The notes beneath the pieces are model-generated. The model was not told the origin of the DNA. It was given only the letters and a program-made list of their open reading frames with translations, and searched no databases. The translations under genes were made by a program, and so were the position numbers. From NCBI RefSeq assembly GCF_009765365.1, contig NZ_VTOM01000003.1:266662-330661 (forward strand): a stretch of 64,000 nucleotides of DNA, written 5' to 3'. The DNA is from Antarcticirhabdus aurantiaca (GTDB lineage: Bacteria; Pseudomonadota; Alphaproteobacteria; Rhizobiales; Rhizobiaceae). Shown one piece after another: positions 1 to 8,925 of the stretch. Numbering within the stretch: the stretch's first letter is position 1; the number at the start of each line of letters is the position of its first letter.

Positions 1-33
1 TCCTTAGAACCCTTCTCGAAAGGGAGTCATCGC

Positions 34-1314
34 ATGATCGACTACAAAGGTCATTTCGAAGCTGCGATCGAAGCGCTCCACGCAGAGAAGCGCTATCGCG
101 TCTTCGCCGACCTTGAACGCATCGCCGGCCGCTTCCCCGCCGCCGTCTGGCGTCACGACGGGACGGCCGAGGAGATCACCGTCTGGTGCTCCAACGACTA
201 TCTCGGCATGGGGCAGCACCCCGACGTGATCGGCGCCATGCGCGACACGGTCTGCGCCATGGGCTCGGGCGCCGGCGGCACGCGCAACATTTCCGGCACC
301 AACCACCCGCTGGTCGAGCTTGAGCACGAGCTCGCCGACCTGCACGGCAAGGAAGCCGCCCTCGTCTTCACCTCCGGCTTCGTGTCGAACGAGGCGTCGA
401 TCTCCACCATCGCCCGGCTGCTGCCGGACTGCCTGATCCTGTCGGACGAGTTGAACCACGCCTCGATGATCGAGGGCGTGAGGAAATCCGGCGCCAAGAA
501 GCAGATCTTCCGCCACAACGATCTGGCCCATCTCGAAGAGCTGCTCAAGGCCGCGCCCCCGGAGCGCGCCAAGCTGATCGTCTTCGAGAGCGTCTACTCG
601 ATGGATGGCGACGTCGCGCCCATCGCCGAAATCTGCGACCTCGCCGAGCGCTACGGCGCGATGACCTATATCGACGAGGTCCATGCCGTCGGCATGTACG
701 GCGCGCGCGGCGGCGGCATCTCGGAGCGTGATGGCGTCGCGCATCGGATCGACGTCATCGAGGGAACGCTCGCTAAGGCCTTCGGCGTTCTCGGCGGCTA
801 CATCACCGGCTCCAAGGCGGTGATCGACGCGGTGCGCTCCTACGCGCCCGGCTTCATCTTCACCACCGCCCTGCCTCCGGCCCTCGCCGCGGCCGCTGTC
901 GCCTCGATCCGCCACCTCAAGACGTCGCAGAACGAGCGCGACGGGCAGCAGCGGCAGGCCGCCCGCACCAAGGCGGTGTTTGCAGAGGCCTGCCTTCCGG
1001 TCATGCCCTCCGACACGCACATCGTGCCCGTGCTCGTCGGCGATCCCGACCTGTGCAAGAAGGCGAGCGACCGGCTGCTGGCCGAGCACGGCATCTACAT
1101 CCAGCCGATCAACTATCCGACCGTGCCGCGCGGAACGGAGCGCCTGCGCATCACCCCGACGCCGCTTCACGGCGACGCGCTGATCGACACGCTGCGCGAC
1201 GCCCTGGTCGAGACCTGGAACGCGCTCGGCATCCCCTTCGCGGGCGAGCGGCCGGCCGTTCCCGAGCGGGGCGAGAACGTCACGCCCCTGGTGGTGAGCC
1301 AGGCCGGCGGCTGA
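34..1314 (+). CDS. hemA: 5-aminolevulinate synthase
   Basis: The product (426 aa) condenses glycine with succinyl-CoA to 5-aminolevulinate, the first step of tetrapyrrole synthesis by the C4 (Shemin) route typical of Alphaproteobacteria. It is a PLP-dependent fold-type I enzyme of the alpha-oxoamine synthase family. Visible signatures are the N-terminal CSNDYLGM stretch, the glycine-rich [12 protein letters not shown] motif, the [12 protein letters not shown] aspartate region and the Schiff-base lysine in EGTLAKAFG at residue 248, which by my recollection is also the lysine position in characterised bacterial enzymes. An AAAGGGAG ribosome site sits just upstream of the ATG. Full length; the function is clear. 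Confidence 0.97.
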   Translation: MIDYKGHFEAAIEALHAEKRYRVFADLERIAGRFPAAVWRHDGTAEEITVWCSNDYLGMGQHPDVIGAMRDTVCAMGSGAGGTRNISGTNHPLVELEHELADLHGKEAALVFTSGFVSNEASISTIARLLPDCLILSDELNHASMIEGVRKSGAKKQIFRHNDLAHLEELLKAAPPERAKLIVFESVYSMDGDVAPIAEICDLAERYGAMTYIDEVHAVGMYGARGGGISERDGVAHRIDVIEGTLAKAFGVLGGYITGSKAVIDAVRSYAPGFIFTTALPPALAAAAVASIRHLKTSQNERDGQQRQAARTKAVFAEACLPVMPSDTHIVPVLVGDPDLCKKASDRLLAEHGIYIQPINYPTVPRGTERLRITPTPLHGDALIDTLRDALVETWNALGIPFAGERPAVPERGENVTPLVVSQAGG

Positions 1315-1404
1315 CGGCCGGCGGCAAGGCGGGTGAAGGCGGGAAACCATTTCGCCTTCGCCGCCGTTCGGGGCGGACATCCACGTTCCCCCGGAGCCGC
1401 CCCG

Positions 1405-1770
1405 ATGAAGACCTCCCTCACCGAGCTCCTCCAGAAGCTGCCGCACGCCACGCCCGCCGAACAGCCGGGCGCGGAAGGCTTCGCGCACGGAACGATGAGC
1501 TTGCATCTCGTGGGCGGCAAGGCGAGCGGCGCCGCGCGGCCGGGCCTGCAGGACGCCGTCCTGATCGTCGCCGCCGGATCGGGCCGCCTCGCCTACGAGG
1601 GCGAGGAGCACGAGCTCTCCGCGGGCGATGCCGTGTTCCTGCGGGCCAGCCACCCCTACGAGCTGTCGGACACCGGGGACGATTTCGCCGCCTGGCTCGT
1701 CGCCTGGGGCCCGGCCGGCGGCGAGGCCCCGGCGCCCGCCCCTTCCGTCTTCGCTGCGATCGACGCCTGA
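1405..1770 (+). CDS. small cupin-domain protein
   Basis: A 121-aa single-domain protein with a cupin barrel. The second half reads GSGRLAYEGEEHELSAGDAVFLRASHPYEL, which I cite only in part: the GD-AVFLRA strand and the His in SHPYEL match cupin motif layout, but the usual two-histidine metal motif is incomplete. The internal ATG at 1405 was chosen because the residues before it look like untranslated leader. It lies 90 bp after hemA on the same strand and could be cotranscribed. Substrate unknown; it could be a sensor or a small isomerase-like cupin. Confidence 0.75.
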   Translation: MKTSLTELLQKLPHATPAEQPGAEGFAHGTMSLHLVGGKASGAARPGLQDAVLIVAAGSGRLAYEGEEHELSAGDAVFLRASHPYELSDTGDDFAAWLVAWGPAGGEAPAPAPSVFAAIDA

Positions 1771-1779
1771 GGGCGTCCC

Positions 1780-2844
1780 TTATTCCGGGTCGCCCAGCCC
1801 GTTGCGGCCGGAAGACGCCCTCCGCGCCAGGAACGGCACAGCCAGTGCGATGCACATGAAGCGGACCACGTGGTGGGCCGCGACATAGGCCGGGTCGAGG
1901 TTGAACTGGAAGGCGAGGATCGTCAGCGCTTCCAGGGCGCCCGGCGCATAGGCGAGCGCGATCGTCCCGAAGTCGATGGCGAGGAGGGCGACGCCGGCAA
2001 GGCCGGCGAGACCCGAGGCGAGGAGCCCGAGCGCGAAGACGCCGAGCGAGGCCGGCAGAAGGCGGCCCGCCATCGCCCGGTCGATGCCGCGCAGGCGCGA
2101 GCCGATCAGGACGCCGAGGAGCAGGAGCGAGGGGATCGCGACGATCGGCGGCAGCGTCGCGTCGACGAGGCTGGTGCCGTGAAGGACGGCGCTGCCGATC
2201 AGCGCTCCGAGCATCAGGCCGCCCGGCAGCCGCAGCTTCACGCCGGCGACGGCGGTGACCGCGCAGATGCCGAAGAGCAGCGCAAATTCGAGGAGCCCGC
2301 CCTCGGCACCGCGGGCGGCGCCCGCCTGCTCGGCGGCTCCGCCTTCGAGCCAGGCGAGCGTCGGCGTCAGGGCGCCGATGAGAAGGATCAGCCGGACGCT
2401 CTGGACCACGGTGACGCGCGCGATATCCGCCCGCGTCTGCGTCGCCGCGACGAGCACGAAGGACAGGGCGCCGGGCAGCGAGGCGAAGAGCGCGGTGTCC
2501 TTGTCCCAGCCGAAGACACGGCGCAGGAAGGCGACCGACAGCACCACCGTCAGGCCGACACCGAGCATCTGGATCGCGAAGGAGAGCGGCCAGAGCGCGA
2601 TCTGCTCGGCGACCGCGGGGGTCACGCCCGATCCCGCCTGGATGCCGAGCAGGAAGAAGACGAGGTCGCGCAGCTTCGGCGGCAGGTCGGTGTGAAGGCC
2701 CGCCAGCGTCGCGACGGACACGAGCAATGCCGGGCCGAGCAGCCAGGCGACCGGCAGGTTCGCGAAGGACGCCGCGGCCCCGCCGGCAAGCCCGATCGCG
2801 AGCGTCGCGGCGAAGGACAGGATGCGGCGCCGGTCGGCCGTCAC
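1780..2844 (-). CDS. AbrB-family (PF05145) membrane protein
   Basis: A 354-aa integral membrane protein with about ten hydrophobic segments, beginning with an N-terminal helix and two repeated halves. Sequence such as NLPVAWLLGPALL and the later LPGGLMLGALIGSAVL matches the AbrB-duplicated membrane family, often labelled ammonia monooxygenase or AbrB transcriptional regulator. Both names are misleading: it is membrane-embedded and is probably a transporter or regulatory membrane protein. Its ATG overlaps the stop of the aminotransferase by 4 bp, so the two are translationally coupled and probably one operon. Substrate unknown. Confidence 0.82.
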   Translation of the reverse strand: MTADRRRILSFAATLAIGLAGGAAASFANLPVAWLLGPALLVSVATLAGLHTDLPPKLRDLVFFLLGIQAGSGVTPAVAEQIALWPLSFAIQMLGVGLTVVLSVAFLRRVFGWDKDTALFASLPGALSFVLVAATQTRADIARVTVVQSVRLILLIGALTPTLAWLEGGAAEQAGAARGAEGGLLEFALLFGICAVTAVAGVKLRLPGGLMLGALIGSAVLHGTSLVDATLPPIVAIPSLLLLGVLIGSRLRGIDRAMAGRLLPASLGVFALGLLASGLAGLAGVALLAIDFGTIALAYAPGALEALTILAFQFNLDPAYVAAHHVVRFMCIALAVPFLARRASSGRNGLGDPE

Positions 2845-4013
2845 GCCGCCCGGCCGATCCAGCGGGCGAGGCGCTCGGCGGACGCCTCGACCTCGTCGAG
2901 CCGGCGGTGGAAGCAGGCGCGCAGGAAGCGCCGGCCGGCCGGGCCGAAGGCGGTGCCGGGGGCGAGGCCGACGCCGGCCTCGTCGCAGATGCGGAAGGCG
3001 GCGGCGCGGGTGTCCTCCAGTCCGTCGACGGCGAAGAAGGCGTAGAAGGCGCCGGCCGGCGGCACGATCTCGACGCGGTTGGTGGACAGGAGCGCGTCGG
3101 TGAAGATGTCGCGCGCGCGGTGCGCCCGCTGCACCTGTTCCTCCACGAAGTCCTCGCCGTGCCGGATCGCGGCGAGCGCGCCGCGCTGCACGAAGGCCGG
3201 CACGCCCGAGGTCGAGTACTGGACGAGGTTCTCGATGACGTCGCCGAAGGCGGCCGGAGCCTCGATCCAGCCGACGCGCCAGCCGGTCATCGCCCAGTTC
3301 TTCGAGAAGGAATTGACGTAGATCACCGGGTCGTCGGGCGTGGCCACGTCGTGGAAGGACGGCGCCCGCGCGCCGGCATAGAAGAAGCGGGAATAGATCT
3401 CGTCAGCGATCACGAAGATCCCGGCGCTCCGCGCGAGATCGAGGACGGCTGCGAGGTCCTCGCGCGTCGCCGTCCAGCCCGTCGGGTTGGACGGCGTATT
3501 GAGGAAGATCGCCTTGGTGGCGGGGCCAACGGCCGCGCGCAGCTTGGCCATGTCGAGGCTCCAGCCCTGCGCCGTCGACCAGTCGAGCGAGACTTCGCGC
3601 GCCTTGGCGCCGTTGACCTCGGCCGCCGCCGCGAAGTTCGGCCAGGCCGGGCCGACGAACACCAGCTCGTCGCCGGCGCCCGCCAGCATGGCGCAGACGA
3701 TCTGGATCGCGTGCATGCCCGAGCTCGTGACGAAGAAGCGGTCCGGGCCGAGCGAGGTGCCGTAGAGCCGCGTGGCGTAGTCGGCGATCGCCTGGCGCAG
3801 CTCCGGCAGGCCGCGCTGCCAGGTGTAGAAGGTCTCGCCGGCCTTCAGGCTCTCGGCCGCCGCGCCGGAGATGAAGTCCGGGGTGGCGAGATCGCCCTCG
3901 CCCGCCCAGAGCGGGATCAGGCCCTCGCGGCCGCGGGCGTAGTTGATGACGGCGACGATGCCGCTTTCCGGCGCGTCGAGGGCTTCGCGACGCAGGCGCT
4001 GGAGATCGCTCAT
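2841..4013 (-). CDS. class I/II PLP-dependent aminotransferase
   Basis: A 390-aa fold-type I aminotransferase of the aspartate/aromatic aminotransferase superfamily. Visible motifs: TPSNPTGWT (PLP aspartate/asparagine region), VIADEIYSRFFY (PLP-contacting Asp and Tyr), and NSFSKNWAMTGWRVGW, which holds the Schiff-base lysine, with a C-terminal FLRACF arginine that should bind the substrate carboxylate. The start MSDLQRL was preferred over an upstream in-frame ATG because family homology starts there. It is followed with a 4-bp overlap by the AbrB-family membrane gene. Donor amino acid cannot be told from sequence alone. Confidence 0.9.
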   Translation of the reverse strand: MSDLQRLRREALDAPESGIVAVINYARGREGLIPLWAGEGDLATPDFISGAAAESLKAGETFYTWQRGLPELRQAIADYATRLYGTSLGPDRFFVTSSGMHAIQIVCAMLAGAGDELVFVGPAWPNFAAAAEVNGAKAREVSLDWSTAQGWSLDMAKLRAAVGPATKAIFLNTPSNPTGWTATREDLAAVLDLARSAGIFVIADEIYSRFFYAGARAPSFHDVATPDDPVIYVNSFSKNWAMTGWRVGWIEAPAAFGDVIENLVQYSTSGVPAFVQRGALAAIRHGEDFVEEQVQRAHRARDIFTDALLSTNRVEIVPPAGAFYAFFAVDGLEDTRAAAFRICDEAGVGLAPGTAFGPAGRRFLRACFHRRLDEVEASAERLARWIGRAA

Positions 4014-4163
4014 GGGGGACGGGACTTTCGGCGAAGGGTCGGCGCGCCGCAGGTCGGAGCGGTCCCGCCAGGAGACCATCAACCCCGGTCGAGGCGCGCC
4101 CATGCCGTCCGTTTCGCCCGTTCCGGACCGAGAATCAACCCTCGCCGCGGGCTCCTCCGGCGC

Positions 4164-4658
4164 TCAGGCCGGAGGCACGCCGCCGGCCGGCCGGGAGGTC
4201 GCGGCGACCGATGCCGCCGCCGCTGCCGGAGCCGAGCGTCCGGAGGCGAGGATGTCGCGGATCTCTTCCAGGAGCTTCTCCTCGCGCGGCACCTCCGCCG
4301 CGGCCGCGGGCTTCGCTTCTTCCTTGCGCTTCAGCCGGTTCATGCCCTTCACGACGAGGAACAGGATGAAGGCGACGATGAGGAAGTTGATCGCCAGCGT
4401 CACGAACTTGCCGTAGGCGAGCACCGCGCCTTGCGTGCGCGCCTGGTCGAGGCCTGTCGCCGTGACGCCGCCGGTCAGGGGCACGAACTTGTTGGTGTAG
4501 TCGATGCCGCCGGTCACGACGCCCACGACCGGCATGATGATGTCGGTGACGAGCGAGTTGACGAGGCCGGAAAAGGCCGCGCCGATGATGATGCCGATGG
4601 CGAGGTCGACCATGTTGCCCTTGAGGGCGAATTCCCGAAATTCCTTGAGGATGGCCAT
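4164..4658 (-). CDS. mscL: large-conductance mechanosensitive channel MscL
   Basis: A 164-aa protein that forms the homopentameric emergency pore which opens under high membrane tension in hypo-osmotic shock. The N-terminus has the amphipathic helix ([15 protein letters not shown]) leading into TM1 with the family hallmark [21 protein letters not shown], a periplasmic loop, then TM2 [12 protein letters not shown] and a cytoplasmic helix LEEIRDIL. The tail is about 25 residues longer than in E. coli and Ala/Pro-rich. Single gene with its own start; full length. Confidence 0.97.
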   Translation of the reverse strand: MAILKEFREFALKGNMVDLAIGIIIGAAFSGLVNSLVTDIIMPVVGVVTGGIDYTNKFVPLTGGVTATGLDQARTQGAVLAYGKFVTLAINFLIVAFILFLVVKGMNRLKRKEEAKPAAAAEVPREEKLLEEIRDILASGRSAPAAAAASVAATSRPAGGVPPA

Positions 4659-4748
4659 TTGCGCTCCTTCACGTCCCGTCTAGGGCTGCCGCAAAGGTTG
4701 AGAATAGGCGCGGCCCGGGCGCCGCCGAGGCTTTCGCTCCGCTTTTCC

Positions 4749-5177
4749 TCACCGATCTGTGAGCGCACCAACGAAATGCAGCACGACCTCGCGCCGGTGC
4801 GGACGAGCCCGGTGCTCGGCGACGTAGATCCCCTGCCACGTGCCGAGCAGCATCCGCCCTTCCGCGACGGGCACCGACAGGTTCGTGCCGGTGACCGCCG
4901 TCTTGACGTGCGCCGGCATGTCGTCCGGCCCTTCGCTGTCGTGGCGGTAGGGCGCGTTCTGCGGCGCCAGCCGGTCGAGCGCGTCGAGGAGGTCGGCGCG
5001 AACGTCCGGGTCGGCATTCTCCTGGATGAGGAGAGAGGCCGAGGTGTGCCGGATGAACAGCGTGAGGAGGCCCTCCCGCGCGCCCTCCTCCGAGAGGATC
5101 TCCGCGACGCGCCGCGTCACGTCGAGGAGCGAGCGGCCCCGCGTCTCGACGGTCAGGCGGGCGATGAACTGCTGCAT
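4749..5177 (-). CDS. yjbQ: YjbQ-family secondary thiamine-phosphate synthase-like protein
   Basis: A 142-aa protein of the YjbQ/UPF0047 family. Characteristic motifs are FIRHTSASLLIQENADP with its conserved His and Ser, HDSEGPDDMPAHVK, and GTWQGIYVAEHR near the C-terminus. Family members complement loss of thiamine-phosphate synthase in vivo, but this may be a side activity and the real role is unsettled. Length is typical of the family. Divergently transcribed from the DUF952 gene, with about 70 bp between the starts. Confidence 0.93.
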   Translation of the reverse strand: MQQFIARLTVETRGRSLLDVTRRVAEILSEEGAREGLLTLFIRHTSASLLIQENADPDVRADLLDALDRLAPQNAPYRHDSEGPDDMPAHVKTAVTGTNLSVPVAEGRMLLGTWQGIYVAEHRARPHRREVVLHFVGALTDR

Positions 5178-5248
5178 GGTGGTTGTTCTCCCGTTGCGGG
5201 GCTCGCCCTTCGTTGACGCGCGCCCGCGTCTCCGGCAAAGCCCATGGC

Positions 5249-5596
5249 ATGGACGCCATCATCTACAAGATCGTTCCGCGGCCGCTCTGGGTCGAGGCCG
5301 AGGCGGCCGGCGCCTTCGCCGGCGCGCCCGTCGATGCCCGCGACGGCTACATCCACTTCTCGACCGCGTCGCAGGTGCGGGAAACGGCGGCGAAGCACTT
5401 CGCCGGCGAGGCCGACCTCCTCCTCGTCTCGGTCGACGCGGCGGCGCTCGGCTCGGCCCTGCGCTGGGAGCCCTCGCGCGGCGGCGCGCTGTTCCCGCAT
5501 CTCTACGACCCCATGCCCCTCTCGGCCGTCCGCGCCGTCGAGCCCCTGCCGCTCGGCGAGGACGGCGTCCATCGCTTTCCCCCGGATCTCGCATGA
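5249..5596 (+). CDS. DUF952 family protein
   Basis: A 115-aa protein of the DUF952 family, recognised by DGYIHFSTASQVRETAAKHFAG at the N-terminal half and by the RWEPSRGGALFPHLYDPMPL segment further on (each quoted as short parts of a conserved region). The family is common in Alphaproteobacteria next to pyrD and has no established function. The start ATG at 5249 (MDAIIYKI) was chosen over an upstream ATG because conservation starts there. Its stop codon overlaps the pyrD start by 4 bp, so expression is coupled to pyrimidine synthesis. Confidence 0.9.
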   Translation: MDAIIYKIVPRPLWVEAEAAGAFAGAPVDARDGYIHFSTASQVRETAAKHFAGEADLLLVSVDAAALGSALRWEPSRGGALFPHLYDPMPLSAVRAVEPLPLGEDGVHRFPPDLA

Positions 5597-6693
5597 GCGA
5601 CCTCTACGGGCTCGCCCGCCCCTTCGTCTTCCGGCTCGATCCGGAGACCGCGCACGGCCTGTCGATCCGGGCGCTGAAGAGCGGCCTCCTGCCGCGCCGG
5701 AACCTGCCCGTCGACCACCGGCTGGGCACCACCGTCGCCGGCATCCGCTTCCCCAATCCGCTGGGCCTTGCCGCCGGCTACGACAAGAACGCCGAGGTTC
5801 CCGACGCGCTCCTGCGCCTCGGCTTCGGCTTCGTCGAGGTGGGAACGCTGACGCCCAAGCCGCAGGCCGGCAACGACCGGCCGCGCATCTTCCGCCTGGC
5901 GGACCAGCACGCGATCATCAACCGGCTCGGCTTCAACAACGAGGGCCATGCCGACGCCTTCGAGCGGCTCTGCGCGCGCGCGCGCAAGGCCGGCATCGTC
6001 GGCGTCAACATCGGCGCCAACAAGGACTCGGCCGACCGCATCGGCGACTACGTCGAGGGCGTGAACCGCTTCGAGGAGGTGGCGCGCTACCTCACGATCA
6101 ACATCTCCTCGCCCAACACGCCGGGCCTTCGCAAGCTCCAGGAAGGCTCGGAACTGAAGGACCTCATCGAGGCGGTGGTCGCCGCGCGCAACGGCTACGC
6201 GGCCCTCGCCGCCATGCCGCGCCGGCCGGTGTTCCTGAAAGTGGCGCCGGATCTCGAGACCTATCAGATCGAGGCGATCGCCCACGCCGCGACGAGCTAC
6301 GGCCTCGACGGGCTCATCGTGTCGAACACGACGCTGTCGCGCCGCGGCGTCGAGCGCACGTCCTTCGGCACGGAGAAGGGCGGGCTGTCAGGACGTCCGC
6401 TCTTCGAGCGCTCGACCTACGTCCTCGCGGCCTTCCGCAAGGCGGTGGGCAAGGATTTCCCGCTGATCGGCGTCGGCGGCGTCGACAGCGCGGAAACAGT
6501 GGTCGCCAAGATCGAGGCCGGGGCCGACCTCGTCCAGATGTATACGGGCCTCGTCTATGGCGGCCCCGAACTTCCCCTTCGCATCCTCCACGGCCTCGTC
6601 CGCCTGCTCGACCGCACCGGCGCGGCCTCGCTCGCCGAGTTCCGCGACAGGACGGTGGACGCGGTGCTGGCGCGGGGCTCGAAGGTGTTCTGA
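5593..6693 (+). CDS. pyrD: class 2 dihydroorotate dehydrogenase (quinone)
   Basis: A 366-aa membrane-associated FMN enzyme that oxidises dihydroorotate to orotate with quinone as acceptor, step four of pyrimidine synthesis. Class 2 signs are the N-terminal helical extension (about 40 residues before the barrel), FPNPLGLAAGYDKNAEV, and the catalytic serine in NISSPNTPGLRKLQ; the FMN phosphate loop is IGVGGVDSAET. The ATG overlaps the DUF952 stop as ATGA. Full length for the family. Confidence 0.97.
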   Translation: MSDLYGLARPFVFRLDPETAHGLSIRALKSGLLPRRNLPVDHRLGTTVAGIRFPNPLGLAAGYDKNAEVPDALLRLGFGFVEVGTLTPKPQAGNDRPRIFRLADQHAIINRLGFNNEGHADAFERLCARARKAGIVGVNIGANKDSADRIGDYVEGVNRFEEVARYLTINISSPNTPGLRKLQEGSELKDLIEAVVAARNGYAALAAMPRRPVFLKVAPDLETYQIEAIAHAATSYGLDGLIVSNTTLSRRGVERTSFGTEKGGLSGRPLFERSTYVLAAFRKAVGKDFPLIGVGGVDSAETVVAKIEAGADLVQMYTGLVYGGPELPLRILHGLVRLLDRTGAASLAEFRDRTVDAVLARGSKVF

Positions 6694-6757
6694 AGGCGGC
6701 AGGGCGCGACGACGGCGCCCCTGCCGCGAACGGCCGGCCTCCCCTACATTGCGGGCG

Positions 6758-7696
6758 ATGCCGCTCCCCATCGTCCACCATCCCGCCTTCGACGCGCGCT
6801 TCGATCCCGCGCATCGCTTTCCCATGTCGAAGTTCTCGCGGCTCGCCGAGATCCTGGTCGAGGACGGCCTCGTTCCGGCCGACGGCTGGCAGGTGCCCGT
6901 TCCCGCGCCGGCCGCGTGGCTGCGCCTCGCCCATTCCGCGACCTATGTCGACCAGGTGCTGAACGCGGCCGTGCCGCGGGAGATCGAGAAGGCGATCGGC
7001 TTTCCCGTCGACGAGCGCGTGGCGCTGCGCTCGCGCGCGGCCTGCGGCGGCACGGTGCTGACCGCCCGCCTCGCGCTCGAGCAGGGCCTTGCCTGCAACA
7101 CGGCGGGCGGCAGCCACCACGCCCGCCGCGAGGCAGGGGCCGGCTTCTCCGTCTTCAACGACGTGGCGGTGGCAGCGCGGGTGCTCCTCGCCGACCGCGA
7201 GGTGAACCGCGTCCTCGTCGTCGACTGCGACGTCCACCAGGGCGACGGCACGGCGCGCATCTTCGAGGACGACGAACGCGTCTTCACGCTCTCGATCCAC
7301 GCGGCGAAGAACTATCCCAGCGAGAAGGCTCGCTCCGACCTGGACGTCGAGCTGTCGGACGGCATCGGCGACGCGACCTATCTCGACGCCCTCATGCCGG
7401 CCCTCGCGCAGTCCTTCGACGCCAGCCTTCCCGACCTCGTCTTCTTCAATGCCGGCGTCGATCCGCATGCCGAGGACCGGCTCGGCCGGCTGTCGCTCTC
7501 CGACGAAGGGCTCATGGCCCGCGACCGTGCGGTGATCGGCTTCTGCCGCGAGGCCGGGGTGCCCGTCGCCTGCGTCCTGGGCGGCGGCTATTCGCGCGAC
7601 ATCGACGCCCTCGCCCGCCGCCACTCCATCGTCCACCGCGCCGCGACGGCCGAGTTCAGCGCGCCGTCCGCAGGAGCACGACGCCGAGAAGCGTGA
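6758..7696 (+). CDS. histone deacetylase family (class II-like) amidohydrolase
   Basis: A 312-aa protein of the arginase/deacetylase fold, bacterial HDAC or acetoin-utilisation type. The metal and catalytic motifs are visible: GGSHHARREAGAGF (the two-His charge relay), VVDCDVHQGDGTA (zinc-binding Asp and His) and FFNAGVDPHAEDRLG (second zinc Asp), and LGGGYS near the end. Likely substrates are acetylated small amines or protein lysines; not resolvable here. It starts 64 bp after pyrD and its 3' end overlaps the convergent EamA transporter gene by 41 bp. Confidence 0.92.
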   Translation: MPLPIVHHPAFDARFDPAHRFPMSKFSRLAEILVEDGLVPADGWQVPVPAPAAWLRLAHSATYVDQVLNAAVPREIEKAIGFPVDERVALRSRAACGGTVLTARLALEQGLACNTAGGSHHARREAGAGFSVFNDVAVAARVLLADREVNRVLVVDCDVHQGDGTARIFEDDERVFTLSIHAAKNYPSEKARSDLDVELSDGIGDATYLDALMPALAQSFDASLPDLVFFNAGVDPHAEDRLGRLSLSDEGLMARDRAVIGFCREAGVPVACVLGGGYSRDIDALARRHSIVHRAATAEFSAPSAGARRREA

Positions 7697-8501
7697 GGAA
7701 GGTCGAGCCGATCTTGCGCCAGTTCATCCGCTCGCGAAGAACGAAGGTGCCGATCAGGATGGCGAAGACGATGGAGACCTCGCGGATCGCCGAGACCATC
7801 GCGATCGGCGCCTGCGAGAACGCCCAGGTGACGAGGGCGTAGGCGACGAAGGAGATCGATCCGCCGAAGATCAGCGAGCGCGGGGCCCGCGTCAGGCCGG
7901 CGGTGACCGCGCCGGGCTTCAGGAAGCGGATCACCAAAGCGAGAAGCGCGCAGTTGAGGATGGATGAGGCGCCGTAGAAGGCGGCGCTGTTGCCGGCGAG
8001 CCGCGCGCCCGCCCCGTCGTTCAGCGAATAGGTCGCGATGGCCGCGCTCGTCGCGAGCGCCCAAGCGAGCCCCGCGCCGCTCATGACGCGCGTGCCGCGC
8101 GCGGCGAAGACGAGGCTCATCACGCCGCAGGCGATGACCAGGACCGCCGCTGATTGGAGCGGCGACAGGATCTCGCCGAGCAGCGCCGCGCCGAACACGG
8201 CCGTCAGCACGGGCGCCGCCCCGCGGGCGATCGGATAGACCTGCGTGAAGTCGGCCGCGCGATACGCGTTGAGCAGGCAGAGGAAGTAGACGGTGTGGAT
8301 GACGCCGGACGCCGCGACGTAGGGCCAGGCTTCCGGCGCCGGCAGGCCGAAGACCGCGAGGCAGCCGGCGGCGAGCGGCAGGCTGCCCAAGGAGACGGCC
8401 ATCGAGCCGGCATACTTGTCGCCCTCCGACTTCAGGAGGGCGTTCCAGAGCGCGTGAAGCAGCGCGGCGAGGATCACCGCGCCGAAGACCGTCGACGACA
8501 T
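7656..8501 (-). CDS. EamA/DMT-family transporter
   Basis: A 281-aa inner-membrane protein with about ten hydrophobic helices arranged as two EamA repeats (roughly residues 1-130 and 145-281). Short cytoplasmic loops carry the drug/metabolite transporter superfamily pattern, for example VYPIARGAAPVLTA and ending LLGVVLLRTAR. Members export or import amino acids, nucleotide precursors or other small metabolites; the substrate here is unknown. The gene converges on and overlaps the 3' end of the HDAC-family gene by 41 bp. Confidence 0.9.
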   Translation of the reverse strand: MSSTVFGAVILAALLHALWNALLKSEGDKYAGSMAVSLGSLPLAAGCLAVFGLPAPEAWPYVAASGVIHTVYFLCLLNAYRAADFTQVYPIARGAAPVLTAVFGAALLGEILSPLQSAAVLVIACGVMSLVFAARGTRVMSGAGLAWALATSAAIATYSLNDGAGARLAGNSAAFYGASSILNCALLALVIRFLKPGAVTAGLTRAPRSLIFGGSISFVAYALVTWAFSQAPIAMVSAIREVSIVFAILIGTFVLRERMNWRKIGSTFLTLLGVVLLRTAR

Positions 8502-8569
8502 GGGGGCTGCCTGCGGACGAGGGGCGAAGCCCCGAGGCTATCGGCGCCCGCATACCGCCGCAAGCCGGA

Positions 8570-8839
8570 TCAGCCCCGATTGGCGGTCTTCAGGAGGCGC
8601 GACAGGAGGAAGAGCGGCACGACGATCACCGCGCCGAGCAGGAAGTAGTCCACCGCGCGGTTCAACGAGCCGAAGATCGACGTCCACGCCCATTCGAACA
8701 GGCCGACGATCCAGTCGACGAGTTCCATCGGGCGGATGTCGAGCCAGGCCAGGATGAAGCCGACCACCACCGACAGGATGACGAGCCGGATCAGAACCGA
8801 AAGCGGCGAGCCGCCCAGGAATTGCGTGACGCCGTTCAT
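8570..8839 (-). CDS. DUF6460 small membrane protein
   Basis: An 89-aa protein with two clear transmembrane stretches (VLIRLVILSVVVGFILAWL and FLLGAVIVVPLFLLSRLL). The order, the IRPMELVDWIVGLFEWAW amphipathic linker between them and the size match the DUF6460 family, which is found mainly in Rhizobiales and has no known function. The ATG at 8839 was chosen because the residues upstream in the same frame antisense-overlap the ligase gene and lack homology. Gene stands alone between EamA and the ligase. Confidence 0.82.
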   Translation of the reverse strand: MNGVTQFLGGSPLSVLIRLVILSVVVGFILAWLDIRPMELVDWIVGLFEWAWTSIFGSLNRAVDYFLLGAVIVVPLFLLSRLLKTANRG

Positions 8840-8925
8840 CTCAGGGTTCGACCTTTCGTGTCCGCGACCGCTCATCGAGGTAGGATCGCCCGACGCGCCG
8901 CGCAAGCGAGCCTTCTCCGACGCTT

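Noticed and set aside
4..1653. Long open frame antisense to hemA
   Set aside because: It is an artefact of high GC third positions; no ribosome site, no homology and it covers a clear hemA.
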